64,000 nucleotides of DNA, taken from the NCBI RefSeq assembly GCF_000003855.2, contig NW_003101655.1:496001-560000 (forward strand), read 5' to 3'. Within the stretch, counting starts at the first letter, position 1. Each line of letters starts with the position of its first letter. The DNA is from Blastomyces gilchristii SLH14081. Its lineage: Eukaryota; Ascomycota; Eurotiomycetes; Onygenales; Ajellomycetaceae. Of the stretch, positions 46,901-59,051 are shown one piece after another. A program made the translations under genes and the position numbers. The notes beneath the pieces were generated by a model that had not been told where the DNA came from, searched no databases, and saw only the letters and a program-made list of their open reading frames with translations.

Positions 46901-48104
46901 ATAAAGTACATTATCACATTATTCAGATATATTATTACAAAGATATTCAGATATACACAAAGTATTTTATTAATAAAAGACTGAAATGCTGTAGAGATAT
47001 TAGTCAAATCAAAAGACATTTCTAGATATTTAAATAATCTCAGTATAATTCTAAAGACAGTCTTTTATTTATTGTCAGACTGTATTTACAACTGTGTATA
47101 TATAGTGATTCTACTCAGTTATGTGAATATGACAGCTTCTGTGAGACAGTTGATCACATTCTCAATCAGAGACAGAGAGTAGTGACTCTTTATAGTTTTA
47201 AAGTTCAGATTATAGTAGTTTATACATAATCTGAGATCTTTATTTTTCTTCTTTATAAATATCGCAGAGGCTTCTACAGAGATCTGTGAGAGTCAGATAA
47301 AGTCATTCTTCAGATTCTTCTTTATATAAGCTCATAGATAAACTGACTGTGTGACTGTGTCTGAGACCAGGACCAGAATATTTGATGATCTCATTACCAA
47401 TTTGATTGATCTCATTACACGGTTTTAACATTAGATAGTAGTTTCATACTGTCTCAGTGAGACTTACTGTCTACTCTTGTCACATTTTTCAAATAAGATC
47501 ACGATTTTGACTTCTCAATTTAAATTATTTTTATTGCTTTAAATGACTTTAAATCTCATTTGAGTGTTACCAAAAAGTGTTACTTTTTAAAAAATTAAAA
47601 ATAGTCTAAAAAAAACCTTAAAATGTCTAAAAATAGTAACTTTATGTCAAGAATGAGACTAAATGAGATCAAATGAGATCACTTTCTTATTTTTTTTAAG
47701 TCATGATCTCATTTTAAGATGTGATGAATAGTTACTTTGCATGTTTTTTTGATGATTAGTCCCAGTGGGATTCATGCCAAGAAATGTATGAGACCAGACC
47801 AAATGAGACCAAACGTGAAATTGATGATCTCGGCGGTCAGTCTACTCACAGAGCTTCTGTCTTATGATAAGAGAGCTTATAGATTGATTCTCAGAAGAGT
47901 TTCTACTCTTCTATAAAATCTATTATCAGATTCTTCTTACAGTGAGATAAAAGCTCAGCTGTCTTAGCTGAACTAAATATCACTGTAAGATCTTGATATT
48001 TCTCTAATATCTGAAGCTCAGTTTTCATGACTACAAAGTTCTCAGAAGTTATTATATAGATAAGCTTATCTTCTCTAATTAACTCTGCAGTATTAACTGA
48101 TTCA
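46901..48104 (-). pseudogene. Gypsy-B fragment B3 (reverse transcriptase to protease region), split by a MITE
   Basis: Minus-strand match to B1 28135 to about 28,825, in two pieces (46901-47338 and 47845-48104) around a MITE. It starts at the reverse transcriptase active-site codons and runs back toward protease. No LTR remains. Its left edge coincides with the LINE L2 insertion site in B1. Its right edge is the tail of LINE L3. Confidence 0.8.
47339..47844 (+). mobile_element. hAT-type MITE copy 1
   Basis: 506-bp non-autonomous element in gypsy B3. Ends TAAACTGACTG (mutated from TAGACTGACCG) and CGGTCAGTCTA. Duplication CTCATAGA/CTCACAGA of 8 bp (47331-47338, 47845-47852). The bipartite motif GAGTGTTACCAAAAAGTGTT lies at 47562 on. 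No coding frame. The most mutated of the three copies. Confidence 0.9.
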
Positions 48105-48481
48105 ATTATTATTATTATTATTATTATTCTTCAATTATAGATGTATGCAGTCAGAGACTATGATATCTACCTGAAAACCTTTAATTCTCAGAGTTTTTCT
48201 AATATCTATAAAGTCAACTATTATACATTTATCAATTTCAGATATGCAAAATCAGAAAATTCCAGCTCAGAATATAAAAACTGTTTATAAATTACAGTAT
48301 TTTAACATCTTCTGATATTTTGAAATCATTTGACATGACAAAAGAAAAGAGAACACAGTCTTAAAGATAGACACATTAAATAGATAGATAGAAAAGAATA
48401 GAAACAAAAAAGTAAAGTAAAATAAAGAGAGACTGTAATAAAACAAAATATTAAAAGATAGTGTATAGCTATTTTAACAGA

Positions 48482-51400
48482 CTATATCTGATCAATTTCC
48501 ACCTCTTCATATTCAGATATTTCTGAATTCAGTCATTTTCTTATAGCTGCTTAAGTTTCTGACAGAAAGTCTATTAAGTATTTAATTTCTATCTCAGTTG
48601 AGAACAAGAACCTCATATTTAATTAATTTAAATCATAGTTCTCTTTTAATCTGGCTCTGAGACTATTGTATAGTGTATAATGTATTATAATATACTCAGG
48701 ATTTTCATTTATATTGTAGAATGAGCATTCTGTTGAATCAAATCTGTTATTAATTCTTTATATATAAGATTTGAAATAATTATATTCTAGTTACAGCTGA
48801 ATTATAGATGAGAATATTTTCTTTTTATATTTGATTAAACAAGATTTTCACTTGGGTTTTGTTTTAAATCTTGAATAATGTATACTCTTCTTTTGTTTCT
48901 GCTAGCTTTCATTTTACTTATCTAAACAAGATTCTTTTATCTTTCTCTTTATAAAAGACTAGAACACTGTTTTTTGAATAGATCTGCTTAATTCTGAACT
49001 CTTTTTTACAGCTAAATCAGCCAATTCATTGTCATGAATATTTATATAAGTAGAAACTCAGTGCAGATGAATTATCAGTTTTAATGTTCTTCTCTTTTGA
49101 ATTGTTAAAACAGAATTTAAAATCAGTTCAAGATTCATTTAACTATTATAAATCTGAGTATTTCTAAGTCTTTTTAAAGCAGCTTGACTATCAGAGAATA
49201 TTCATATCTCTTTCAAACTATTTTCTCTTTTATAAGATTTTATTTCAATGAGTTTGAAAGCTTTCACTATTATAAATAGTTCAGCAACAAAGACTTCAGA
49301 TTCACAGCTTAAATTTCAGAAATCTGAGATAAAATTGATATTATCTTCAGTATAAGCAATGCCTGCATTTAATCTGTTTAAATTCTCATTTTTTAAGTCA
49401 TCTGAGTAAATCAGAATAGACTCTTTTATATTGATTATAGAGATCTTCTTCAAATACTGTTTATATTCTCTCTCTTTAGATAGTTCACTTATTTACAAGT
49501 CTATGAGAGATTCCAGCTTTTCTTTTCAGAGAGATATCTTCTCATGATCAATTTTCTCAATATTTAATGAAGAAAATTGATTTTTAAGCAGTGAATATAG
49601 TCTATATAGTTGAGAGAGCATTTTCTTTGAAGAATTATTTTCATTTCAATCAAGAAATCTATTTCAATTTAGTTCATTTCCTGAGTTAATTAATAGAAAT
49701 GAAGAAGAGACTCTTTCTCTGATTATATGATTTAAGCTCATCTTTATAACTCTCAGAGTATAGTTTATACAGGCCTTTTCAAATCTAATAGCAGAAGGAG
49801 GAATTGAAGCTTCAATTTTCATTACTTTAATAGAAGATGATTTGAATGCTCTCAGAATTCTTCTCAAAGCTCTGTTTTACAGACTTTGAAAGAGTTCAGT
49901 AAGATCTTATTGATTATTTCATTAAATTTGAACTTCATAATCATCTACTGAGGTGATAGAGACTATGTATAACTGTCTCATAGCCTGGAAGAATAGATCT
50001 CTCTCTGGATTTGATAGTCTGATTATACTATTTAATAGTCTTTCTGTCTTGATAGTTCTTTATTGAATATAATATTTAAAATTCAACTTGAAGTTTAATC
50101 ATACTTCTAATCATTTGACATTCAAACTGGGTTTAATTTCTTTATTCAAAAGAGTTAGACATAGTTTTTTCACATTGAATCTAGGAAAGAAATGAATTAA
50201 CTCAGTTTTATTTATATTAAATTGAATTTGATTGATATCTGCTCTAATAAAGATTTTCTTTACTGCTTTTTCAATCACTTCTAAATTCTCTTTGATTGTT
50301 TTTGAACTGTAGACTAGATTAATATTATTCACATAACTTGAAGATCTCACTATGTTCATATCTCTATTCTTTAATAGATATACAGTGTCTATTGCAAATA
50401 AAATGAGTGAGATTGAAGATTCTTACAGTACTTCTATTTTTATCTCAGTCTTATCTTATTTCATTTCATCAAAGAATAGTTATATGATTCTTTTGAACAG
50501 AAAACAGTTAACTCATTTTATTAAAGAAAGTAACTGTTTTAATGTCTTTAAAGTCTGAATCATCTTTAACTTTGAAACATGATCAAATGCATCTTTTATA
50601 TTAATAAAAAGTGCAGTTAAGACCAGATCTTCATACTTTACTATTTGAATGTTATGAATAACTGAGAGAACAGTATCAATTACAGAATATTAATTACTAT
50701 CTCTTATTTATTCATTAAATAGAAGAGAATCACTAAGAGAGCTTATAAAAGATAGTCTAGTAGCTATTATCTTTTCTAAAATCTTTCTCAGACATTTCAA
50801 TAGAGATATTACTCTTTATAATTTAGAAATTGAAGCTTTTCTATTAGATTTTATAAGGATCACTTCAGTGACTTCTCTTCAGTATTCAGAATAATAATCA
50901 TTTTTCAACAGATTGAATAAGAGTCTAAAATATTCATTCTTCAAGTAGAAATATGTATTTTAAATGATCAAGTGATGAATTGAATCAGACTCTGCAGCAG
51001 TTTTAATTATACTTGAGAAGATAGCTGACTCTAGTTCATCTTATATAAATTCAGATCATTTTCAGTCATTTTCATTAATATAGTTATGAAGTGATATATT
51101 CTCTTTTTCTGAATCTGAATCTGATGAGTTTTGAAAGAGAATTCTCATAAAAGCTTGACATTTTTTCTTAAAAGAGTTTACTGTATATGATTCATTCTGA
51201 AACTTATATTTTAAGATTCAAAGTTTTACTACACTTCTTGTTTTAGTATAGTTAAAGACTTTAAAAACTTCTTTTTCTTATACTTCTTTAAGAAATTTGT
51301 TTCAGCAGTCTGTTTTAGCTCATTTAATATCTGAAAAATATTCATTTCTGATAGCTTTGAACTCTTTTTCAGATATTAAGTTATTCTTTTAATCTCTCTT

Positions 51401-52437
51401 AGCAGTGACTAATTGTTTTCTTTTGAATATAATATTCTCATTTTATCAAGATTTAAATTACTCAGAAGACTTTTTCTTTGAAATATTTTCTCTAATGCTT
51501 ATTAGAATAATAGATGTAATCAGCTTTGCTCTATTCTCAAGCATTTCATTTGAGATATCTTGACTAAGATTTCAATAGAGCTCACTTTACTTTTCAGATT
51601 TTAACAGTTTTATACTTTCTTTAACTGCTTTTCAATCAGCTTTCTCAAAGTTGTATTAATTAGAGAGAAGAGGATTTTCACTCATTTATTTTTCACTCAG
51701 TTCAATATCAAATTGAATAATCTCATGATCTGATTATGATGTCTCATTTGAATCAATAAATCAGTTTAAAAGACTTTTTTTAATTAGATTTTGAGACATG
51801 AAATTAGATTTATAATAGATTTCTGTTTCATGTCTTTTCTAAAGAATGTTTATTGATCAGACTTGTTAACTAAATCTATTGAATGCTCAAAAGTTCATTC
51901 AACTAGTTTGTCTGCTCTTACTGCTCTTCTGCATTCTGAATTTCATCAGAGATGATATGCATTGAAATTCTCTATAATTATAGAGTTTTTTAATGAAGTT
52001 ATGTTCAAAAATCCTCTATTAATTTTTCAGATATTGTTATTTTTCTTCAATAACTTTTCATTATAGATATTTATAAGTTATATAGTATCAATCTCATTCT
52101 CTTTATCTATAATATCACTCACTAGAATATCAGAGTCAGATATAATATCAAATCTTATATTAAATTAATATCTTGATCTCTTTCTTTCATAGATCACTAC
52201 TCTTGACTTTATCTCAGACTTTTGAGATAAAAAGCAGCAGTAGCTTGAATGAGAAATGATATTCTTTTACTCAGTATCAAAATTCAGTTTCTGAAGAAGT
52301 ATAAAATTAACTTTTTATTCAAATACAATTTAAAGACCAGAATAAATGCAATTTGAGTTTCTATTCACATTGTTTTAAATAAATGTGATTTGTGAAGAGT
52401 TTTTAAACTTTTTTTATTACTTTTATTGTATATTCAT
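48482..52437 (-). pseudogene. LINE L3 ORF2 (endonuclease, reverse transcriptase, RNase H)
   Basis: Starts at ATG 52437 and ends at TAG 48484-48482. Domain order is as in L1 and L2: endonuclease 52,300-51,950, reverse transcriptase about 50,900-50,100 (active site near 50,325 reads Y-V-N-N, both catalytic Asp codons changed by G-to-A), RNase H about 49,440-48,990, knuckle near 48,720. Heavily mutated. It shares stop codons with the other copies (49879-49877 and 49060-49058). Confidence 0.85.
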
Positions 52438-52466
52438 ACTAAAAGAGTGTAGAGATAGAGTAGAAT

Positions 52467-54059
52467 CTAATCACTGTTATCAGATAGTAGATTATAACTA
52501 TTTTAAAAAGCAGGAATCTCAACTGCTTACATTCTATGTAGTTTATTATCAAAGTCATTTCTCAATTCTCTAATCTTAACAGATGTTTGAGGATTCAAAT
52601 TCTGTTTACATTTAGCTGAAGAATTGAAGTTTGAAGATTTGAATAATTAAGAGTTTCTTCTTTTTAAGCTTGTAGTTACAGATTTACTGGCTTGACTGTT
52701 CTCTTCAATTTTAGATTGATTTTAAGCTTTATCTTTTCTTCAGTTCTTTTGAGTTCTTGAAGTAAACATGCATTCTTTTGAGCTAGATACATGTTTTTCT
52801 TTACAATTAGAGCATTTAAGCAGAGTATATTGATATATTTCATCTCTTTTTAAGCATATTTCACATTTATACTTACTAGTTTTGTAATCTCTAGTACAGA
52901 ATGCACATTTTGAGTCTCTGAAATAAGAGATTGTAAAGTATTCATATCTTTGACAGTTTAAACACTGTGTTTGAGCTTTGAGATTCATTCTTGAGTCTTT
53001 GTATTCATGAACTCTCATTTTCAAATCTGTCACTCTTACTTCAGAGATTTTTGATTGTTTAAGTGTCTTTATATACACTAGAACAGAGACATTTCTTCTG
53101 CTTTATCTAAATTCAATTGAATTCAGTCATACAGACTCTTTTCTCAGTTGAATAGAATTGTATTCTTCTAACTTATTTTTGAGCAGTAGCATTTCTTCCT
53201 CACAGTCAAAAATTTTAACTGAAATATCATGAAGAATGAATTTAATCTACTTTTCATCTCTCTCAGATAGAATTATCATGTTTAACAAAGATTCTATTGC
53301 TCATTTTCAGATATTCTCATTCTGAATAAGGAATTCTGCACTGAATTCAGGCATTGTAGTCAGAATGATGGAGTTTTCAAAGAAAGATAACTCAATTAAA
53401 GCTATAACTAGTTTTTGAACTTTAATATCAGTTATTAACTGAGAAAAAAACTGCTGATTAATTTCATTTCTGATTCTGAAAATGAGATTTGAGTTTAGCT
53501 TGTTTCTCTGCAAGATCTTCTGATTTGAGACTTTGAGAATAAGTCTTCTATTTCTGAAGATTTGAAAGTTTTTCTCTTTTTACATTTTTTTCTCTTCTTT
53601 TCTATGAATTGAAGTATAAGTAATATTCTTCTCAGTTTTCTCGGAATTTTGTACAGATTTTGAGATAGCAGGTTTAGAAATAGCAGATTCTGCTGCTTGA
53701 GCATATGTTTTCTTCTGATTCCAAGAAGAAGAAGAAGTAGAAGAAGAAGAAGAAGATAATGAACAGTCAGTAATTATACTAGAAATTTTCAATGTTGTTT
53801 GAACTGTGTTTGAATTTTCAAGTTTCTGTAGTTGTCTAGCCTGAGCATGAAGAATTAACAGAACTGCTTCATTGATCTCACTCAGACACTGTTTTTCAAG
53901 AATTTTGCTTACTTTTTCAAGTTTCTGTATTTCAAGAACTTGTTGTTTCTCTATTTCTTCTTTGTTTCTTCTCTTCAGAATTTCAATCTCAGAAATCGTA
54001 TCTGAGAAAACATCTTTTTTCACATCAACTGAGTGTATTTTTGAACTCATTTTACTCAC
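52467..54059 (-). pseudogene. LINE L3 ORF1, full length (about 530 codons)
   Basis: The only copy here with the ORF1 N-terminus. From ATG 54059 there are 159 stop-free codons: a charged N-terminal region likely to form a coiled coil (IEILKRRNKEEIEKQQVLEI and following, residues about 25-60), a Ser-run linker near residue 105-115, and YAQAAES. The central domain (53,513-53,307, NSNLIFRIRNEINQQF) follows. The Cys/His knuckle block is at 53,000-52,740 (CLNCQRY, CAFCTRDYKTSKYKC, CSNCKEKHVSSSKEC). A frame that differs from the track of stops must be followed through TGA and TAA codons. An RNA-binding role is inferred from the knuckles. Confidence 0.85.
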
Positions 54060-54067
54060 TCAATGAA

Positions 54068-54144
54068 AAGTTGATCAGACTGTTTCAATTGAGAGATTTA
54101 TCAGTCTATTTTCAATTGAAAAGTTAGTCCGACTATTTCAAAAG
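54068..54144 (-). repeat. Three short tandem units in the LINE 5' UTR
   Basis: Units of 25-27 bp at 54068-54092, 54093-54119 and 54120-54144, each built on TCAGACTRTTTCAATTGA-like sequence. They lie directly upstream of ORF1. Repeated 5' UTR units can act as promoter monomers in some LINEs; here that is only a suggestion. Confidence 0.6.
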
Positions 54145-55175
54145 AAGAATAAAAGACTTTTATGTATAAAACATCTGATTTTTTTCACACTAGTTCAGTA
54201 ACTAGATTAGATTTTTGAAGAGAATCTAATAAACTAAAATTGATTTTTAAGATAAATCAATAAAATCTTTACAATCTCTTTCTTAAAATACAGTGAGGAA
54301 AAGTATGATATTAATTAATAATAAATCAGATAATATGACAGTTTTTGAGAGAAAAACTGACAAAAAATAACTTAATTTTTTACAGAGAAATTGATTAAAA
54401 CTATTTGATTTTATTCTACATCATTCAATTCTTCTCACACAACAAGTATGCAACTCAAATCAGTTAATAAAGAGTGTAAAAAAGAATTGAGTATTAATGA
54501 AACCTCTTCAGTCACTGAAAAAGTAATTCTTACTTAAAAGAATATGATATTATAACAGAAAACAACTCTGTTTTTAATTCTTTGTAAGAATATTGTATAA
54601 AACTCAGAGAAGAACATCTTACTTTTTCAAGAGAAGTAAAAAAATAGTTCTAAATTCTTTTTTCTTTTTACATTAACTGCTGCAGAAGAATGAGATAGAA
54701 ACTGCTAAGATATGTACTATTATATACTCTCTATCAAGACTTTCTCTCTTCAGAGTCTTGATATTATAGAGAATATAAGTCTGTTTCTACATAATAATAT
54801 AAATATTGCTAGCAGAATGTAGAGAAACTGGTTATTTATATCTCAAAATAGAAGACTTTGTCAATGATTATATTAATATAGAGTTAATTCTTAAATTCAA
54901 TAGAAATCTAGTGTTACTGTTCTCAATTTCTTGCAGAATCTATTGAATATTAAGATATTAAAACTAGATTTAATTTATCTCACTATGCAGAGATTAAAGA
55001 CTTAGTCAGATCTTAAGTTAGACTGATTTTATAGTTATCTATCAGTTATGTATTGAATACTATTACTGAGATATCTTTTTATATCTTTCTGCTAAAGCTG
55101 AGCCAGATTGAGAAGAGTGATATGTAAGTGAGACTTGATATTAATGTCTTAAAATTGTGATTCAAAGGTTGCTTG

Positions 55176-55207
55176 AGCCGGCGTACGATTACAGGTGTAC
55201 GCCGGCT
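55176..55207. repeat. Perfect GC-rich inverted repeat
   Basis: Arms AGCCGGCGTAC and GTACGCCGGCT (11 bp each, no mismatch) around a 10-base loop. Each arm contains two CpG sites in a CpG-free neighbourhood. It could be the remains of a transposon whose ends came together, a terminator-like hairpin, or a protein-binding palindrome. Confidence 0.8.
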
Positions 55208-55796
55208 TCTTATATATATTATACTAAATTAATTAGTGGCTGCTATGACCTCTTTACATTCATAAGTGTGTTCAGAAGCGGCCGCGTTATTATTCAGCAG
55301 TCATACATTCTTTCAAATCACATTGTCTCTCATCAGATTCAGTCACGCCCATGTGATCATGATGTAAGCCACTCTCAGAGAACCTTTCACTATTTTTATA
55401 CTACTCATTTACTAATATTTTCATTCTTCAATCATCATCTCTGTTATCATTATTATTGAACATCATCATCTCATACAAGATTTCTGCATCTCTCTTTATC
55501 AAGCTCTTTTCAATCTGTTCATCTATCACATTGTACATGTTTCTGGCGATGGCCCTCTGTTCCTACAATAAGTATTATTATAGTGCTCATACCAGGCAGT
55601 TTGTTAGCAGTAAGTGTAATGTGTTGTGAAATATGATCAGGACTTGTTTTTCCTCTAATGATTGCTAGAATGTATTATCATGAATGACACATCTTCTTCA
55701 TCTTCTTATACATTCTTGATTCTTTTCTTCTCAGTGAGCATCTGATCATGTTTTCTGACATGATTTTTCATGAATGCAGATGCTGATTGTTTTTAT

Positions 55797-56096
55797 TCAT
55801 GTAGAATCTTCATATATTGACAGATCTGTATCTGCTGATGATAATGAACTCAATGTTGAATCATTGATCAAGAACTTGAAGAACATGATAATGAAGAAAT
55901 TACTCATGTTATATGTGGCCGGGTCTCTCATATTCTCTTCTGCTCTCTCTGTTTCTTTCTCTGCCACTTCTCTTGAATCTTCTACACTTGCCCCTGTGTC
56001 TGGTTCTCCCGCTCCTGCTATCCCTGCTCCTGCTACTTCTGCCTCTGCTATTTCTGCTGTCACTTCTGCTGCTGTTATCAGCTCTTCTTGTTTCAA
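55797..56096 (-). CDS. Candidate Glu/Ala-rich coding segment, minus strand
   Basis: 99 codons open from ATG 56096, with an AEVTAEIAEAEVAGAGIAGA stretch and several Glu-rich pieces. The minus strand just downstream (55,590-55,450) also reads as a plausible charged segment (RNMYNVIDEQIEKSLIKRD) after a possible acceptor TTATTGTAG near 55,565. The opposite strand is also open here (145 codons, Ser/Ala/Pro-rich), so strand choice rests on the charged, soluble-looking composition. Not recognised. It may be part of an unidentified element. Confidence 0.25.
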   Translation of the reverse strand: MKQEELITAAEVTAEIAEAEVAGAGIAGAGEPDTGASVEDSREVAEKETERAEENMRDPATYNMSNFFIIMFFKFLINDSTLSSLSSADTDLSIYEDST

Positions 56097-57550
56097 AGAG
56101 ATGTTACATAGACTTGATGAATTATATTTCTCAGTGTGTATACTTTCATTCTTTTTACTGATCTCTAGAACAATTTATTGTACACAGACTGTATATAACA
56201 TAACTATCTGAAGCTCAGTTGCAGATACTGAATATTATATTCATTTTAAGTATTTATAATGAAATAATTATATATTCATATCACAGAATTATTTCTCTTC
56301 TTAACAGTGTTAAAAGTGTAAGTCTTTTCTTTTTCATCTTCTCTTCTAATGCTAATTTTTCTAGAGAAAATTATTATAAGTTTTGTTATATATGAAGTTA
56401 TAATGTCTATGAATATCAAGAAACTTTTTACAACTGTTAAATTCAATATTATGAGTACATTTACTCTGATAAATATCTTTGAAATGATTGACTTATATCA
56501 GCCTATTCTCTAGTGTTTATTATCTGACTTTGTAATGTAGATGAAGAATATCTGTGTTTTCAGAAATGAGAATATGAATGTCATACTCTTTTACACTCAT
56601 AGATATGAGACTTGTATATCTTGTCTGAGATGTTGTTATGAAAATGAGCTGTTCATACATTGTATTCTTCTCTCTGCAATTCTCTGCATTTCTCTCTCTC
56701 TTTCTGAGAAGTCTTGTGCATGTTGTAATTATGTGTACAATTCTAAGATCAGTGAGTGTTTGTTCAGTAATTATTATCTCTATTTTCTCTATTTTTATAC
56801 ACTAATGATTCTTAGTTGCTTCAGTGCCAGGAATCATGTCAATTTTCAAAGATGATAATATCACTGAGACTATTCTCTCTCACTCTCAAGCTTCTCTTAT
56901 TATTTTCTCTCTCTCTTCTGCAGAGAAGGTTGTGTGCATACTGAGTTATAAGTGTTCAGCTCTGAGTGACTTCTGCTATTATTCATTCTATTCTGTACTT
57001 TCTTCTTCTTCAGTTTCTTTCATCTCTGCTCTCTCTGTTTCAACTTCTGATTCTGTAAGTTCTATACTCTTCTTTAATTTTTCTACACACATGTGTACAC
57101 ATTTCTATACTGGCATTTCAGTCAATTTTATGATAAATGATATTAATATTGTATACAGAGTGATAGAGAAATCAGAGACATGTGCAGTGTTGTTGTAAGA
57201 GCAGCTTGTAACTCTCAAATTTCTTATAAATCTTAAGTTTTGAGATTTTCTTTGTTTTTGACATTTTTCAGATGATATGGTGTTGGAAATAGATTAAATG
57301 TGTGATATATGCAACGAAATGAAATATATATGATAACATTTATCTCTTTACAGCTGACTCTTACAGTTGATAATTAATTTATTATATCTTGAGTCATTCT
57401 CTTTTCTTTTCTTACACTTTTTCTTTGTCTGCTAGCTATTACTCTTATACAATCTCTATATAATACAGTGTTCAGTGACTAGATTCAGCAGTTTTCATCT
57501 CTTGTGATTCTGTCTTATACATTATACTGTCTCTCTTCACCTGCTCAGAC

Positions 57551-58056
57551 TAGACTGACCGTGTGACCGTGTCTGGGACCAGGACCAGATTTTTTGATAG
57601 TCTCATTACTAATTCGACTGATCCCATTACATGGTTTTAACATTAGATAGTAGTTTCATACTGTCTCAGTGAGACTTACTGTCTACTCTTGTCACATTTT
57701 TCAAATGAGATCATGATTTTCACTTCTCAATTGAAATTATTTTTATTGCTTTAAATGACTTTAAATCTCATTTGAGCATTATCAAAAAGCATTACTTTTT
57801 AAAAAATTAAAAATAGTCTAAAAAAAACCTTAAAATGTCTAAAAATAGTAACTTTATGCCAAGAATGAGACTAAATGAAATCAAATGAGATCACTTTCTC
57901 ATTTTTTTCAAGACATGATTTCATTTTAAGATCTGATATATAGTCACTTTGCATGTTTTTTTAATGACTAGTCCCAGCGGGATTCACGCCAAGAAATGTA
58001 TGAGACCAGACCAAATGGGACCAAATGTGAAATTCATGGTCCTGGCGGCCAGTCTA
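57551..58056 (+). mobile_element. hAT-type MITE copy 2
   Basis: 506 bp, TAGACTGACCG...GGCCAGTCTA, perfect 8-bp duplication GCTCAGAC (57543-57550, 58057-58064). The bipartite motif is near 57775. Interior nearly the same as copies 1 and 3. Non-coding. It is inserted at or beyond the 3' end of gypsy C pol. Confidence 0.93.
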
Positions 58057-58099
58057 GCTCAGACTACTACAGTGAACAGCTTATTAAAACTAACCTTGT

Positions 58100-59051
58100 C
58101 TAATCTCTGATTCTTTCAATGCATATGTTCTCAGAGAATGTGATTTGAGTATTTTATAGAGCTTAAACCATCTAGATTAAAACATCTCAGAACTCTCATT
58201 GTGTATGAGAACTCATATTCTTATCTTGAGACTCAATTTCTTCACTAGTGAGTCTTGTATTCTTTTTGATTGAATTGCTCAGTTCAGAAGTAACTCATTA
58301 GCATTTGTGTATGCATAGCTGATCTCTTTCAATCTTGATTCTATGTTCACAATGACTGTGTCTGCAACTGCTGTGACTGCTGCATCTGCAACTGCTGTTT
58401 CTACTGCATCTGCAAATGCTGTTTCTGTTGTATCTGCAACTGCTATTCTCTCCCTCACCTTTTTCAAAGCATTCTCCGGAATGCGCGGATGCAATTCATA
58501 CCACAGATAGAATGATGAATGTATAGAGACTGCATGCTGCTGAATCTGCATAGCTAATAGTGCCTGTTCAAGATATTCATCTCATAGTCTTATAGGCTTG
58601 CTCACTAGATATTTCATTAGCATGTTACTCAGGATTCCATTCAAGTGTTTCATCTTTCTGTTTGTCCGCGAGTGGTATGATGTTGTTCTATGATATCTTG
58701 TCTGTAACTGACTTACAAAATGCCTCACTACTTCTTCTACAAGATTCACATCATTATCTGTCAGAATTTTATGCAGCATTTCATAGTTGATATAGATCTC
58801 ATTATATAGAAACTTCATTATCATCTTCTCTATCATCTCTGAAACTGCTTTTGTGACTGGTCAGTCAGTAGCATAGTCAATAGCAGTGATTATTTAATAA
58901 TTTTCATTTGATATTTATAGTAATATGTCTATGAGATTCATCTCTCATTATTTAAATAATTGTATTACACATTTCATCTGATATTATACTTTCTTACATT
59001 CTAATCCTTTCTTAGATTCTTTCATGACCTGGCAATTTGAGCACTTGTGAG
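58100..59051 (-). pseudogene. Gypsy C integrase core and C-terminal part
   Basis: Read downward: first catalytic Asp in TAIDYA near 58,885; second in ILTDNDVNLVEEVVRHF near 58,760. The third acidic position in RTNRKMKHLNG (58,650) is Lys where NG..ER.N integrases have Glu, a loss expected from G-to-A change. Two stop-free stretches remain (84 codons at 58,836-58,582 and 90 codons at 58,551-58,279). The second contains an 8-residue Ala/Asp/Val/Thr repeat encoded by a 24-bp minisatellite. It continues from the H2C2 finger across MITE copy 3. Confidence 0.82.
58359..58447 (-). repeat. 24-bp minisatellite inside integrase
   Basis: Nearly four units of about GCATCTGCAACTGCTGTTTC plus TACT on the plus strand, in frame on the minus strand as ETAVADA-like repeats. 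The unit is a multiple of three, so unit number can change without frameshift. Confidence 0.8.

Larger units (their letters stand above)
48105..54150 (-). mobile_element. Tad1-like LINE copy L3, the most complete in the window
   Basis: Minus-strand LINE with tail of AAT units (48105-48128 on the plus strand as ATT), ORF2 (52437-48482), ORF1 (54059-52467) and 5' UTR. The 5' boundary is uncertain: UTR sequence continues at least through the short repeats at 54068-54144 and may reach about 54,660. No target duplication was found, so the 5' flank may have been rearranged. Confidence 0.85.
54151..57542. other. Unassigned region, probably degraded repeats
   Basis: The first 500 bases may still be LINE 5' UTR. 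Beyond that no family could be named. Contents: an imperfect hairpin (ATCAAGACT...AGTCTTGAT at about 54733-54765), a perfect GC-rich inverted repeat (55176-55207), CpG-bearing patches near 55270-55290 and 55340, a Glu/Ala-rich minus-strand frame (55797-56096), and plus-strand Ser/Leu-rich stretches at 56541-57198 that look like antisense of Glu/Arg-rich sequence. The region could be the 3' part of gypsy C, which would then have a long segment after integrase as Gypsy-B does. Confidence 0.35.

Noticed and set aside
55774..56211. 145-codon plus-strand protein with an apparent signal peptide and Pro/Ala-rich region
   Set aside because: Antisense of a charged minus-strand frame in degraded repeat sequence. 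Low-complexity composition makes both strands open; no homologue is recognised.
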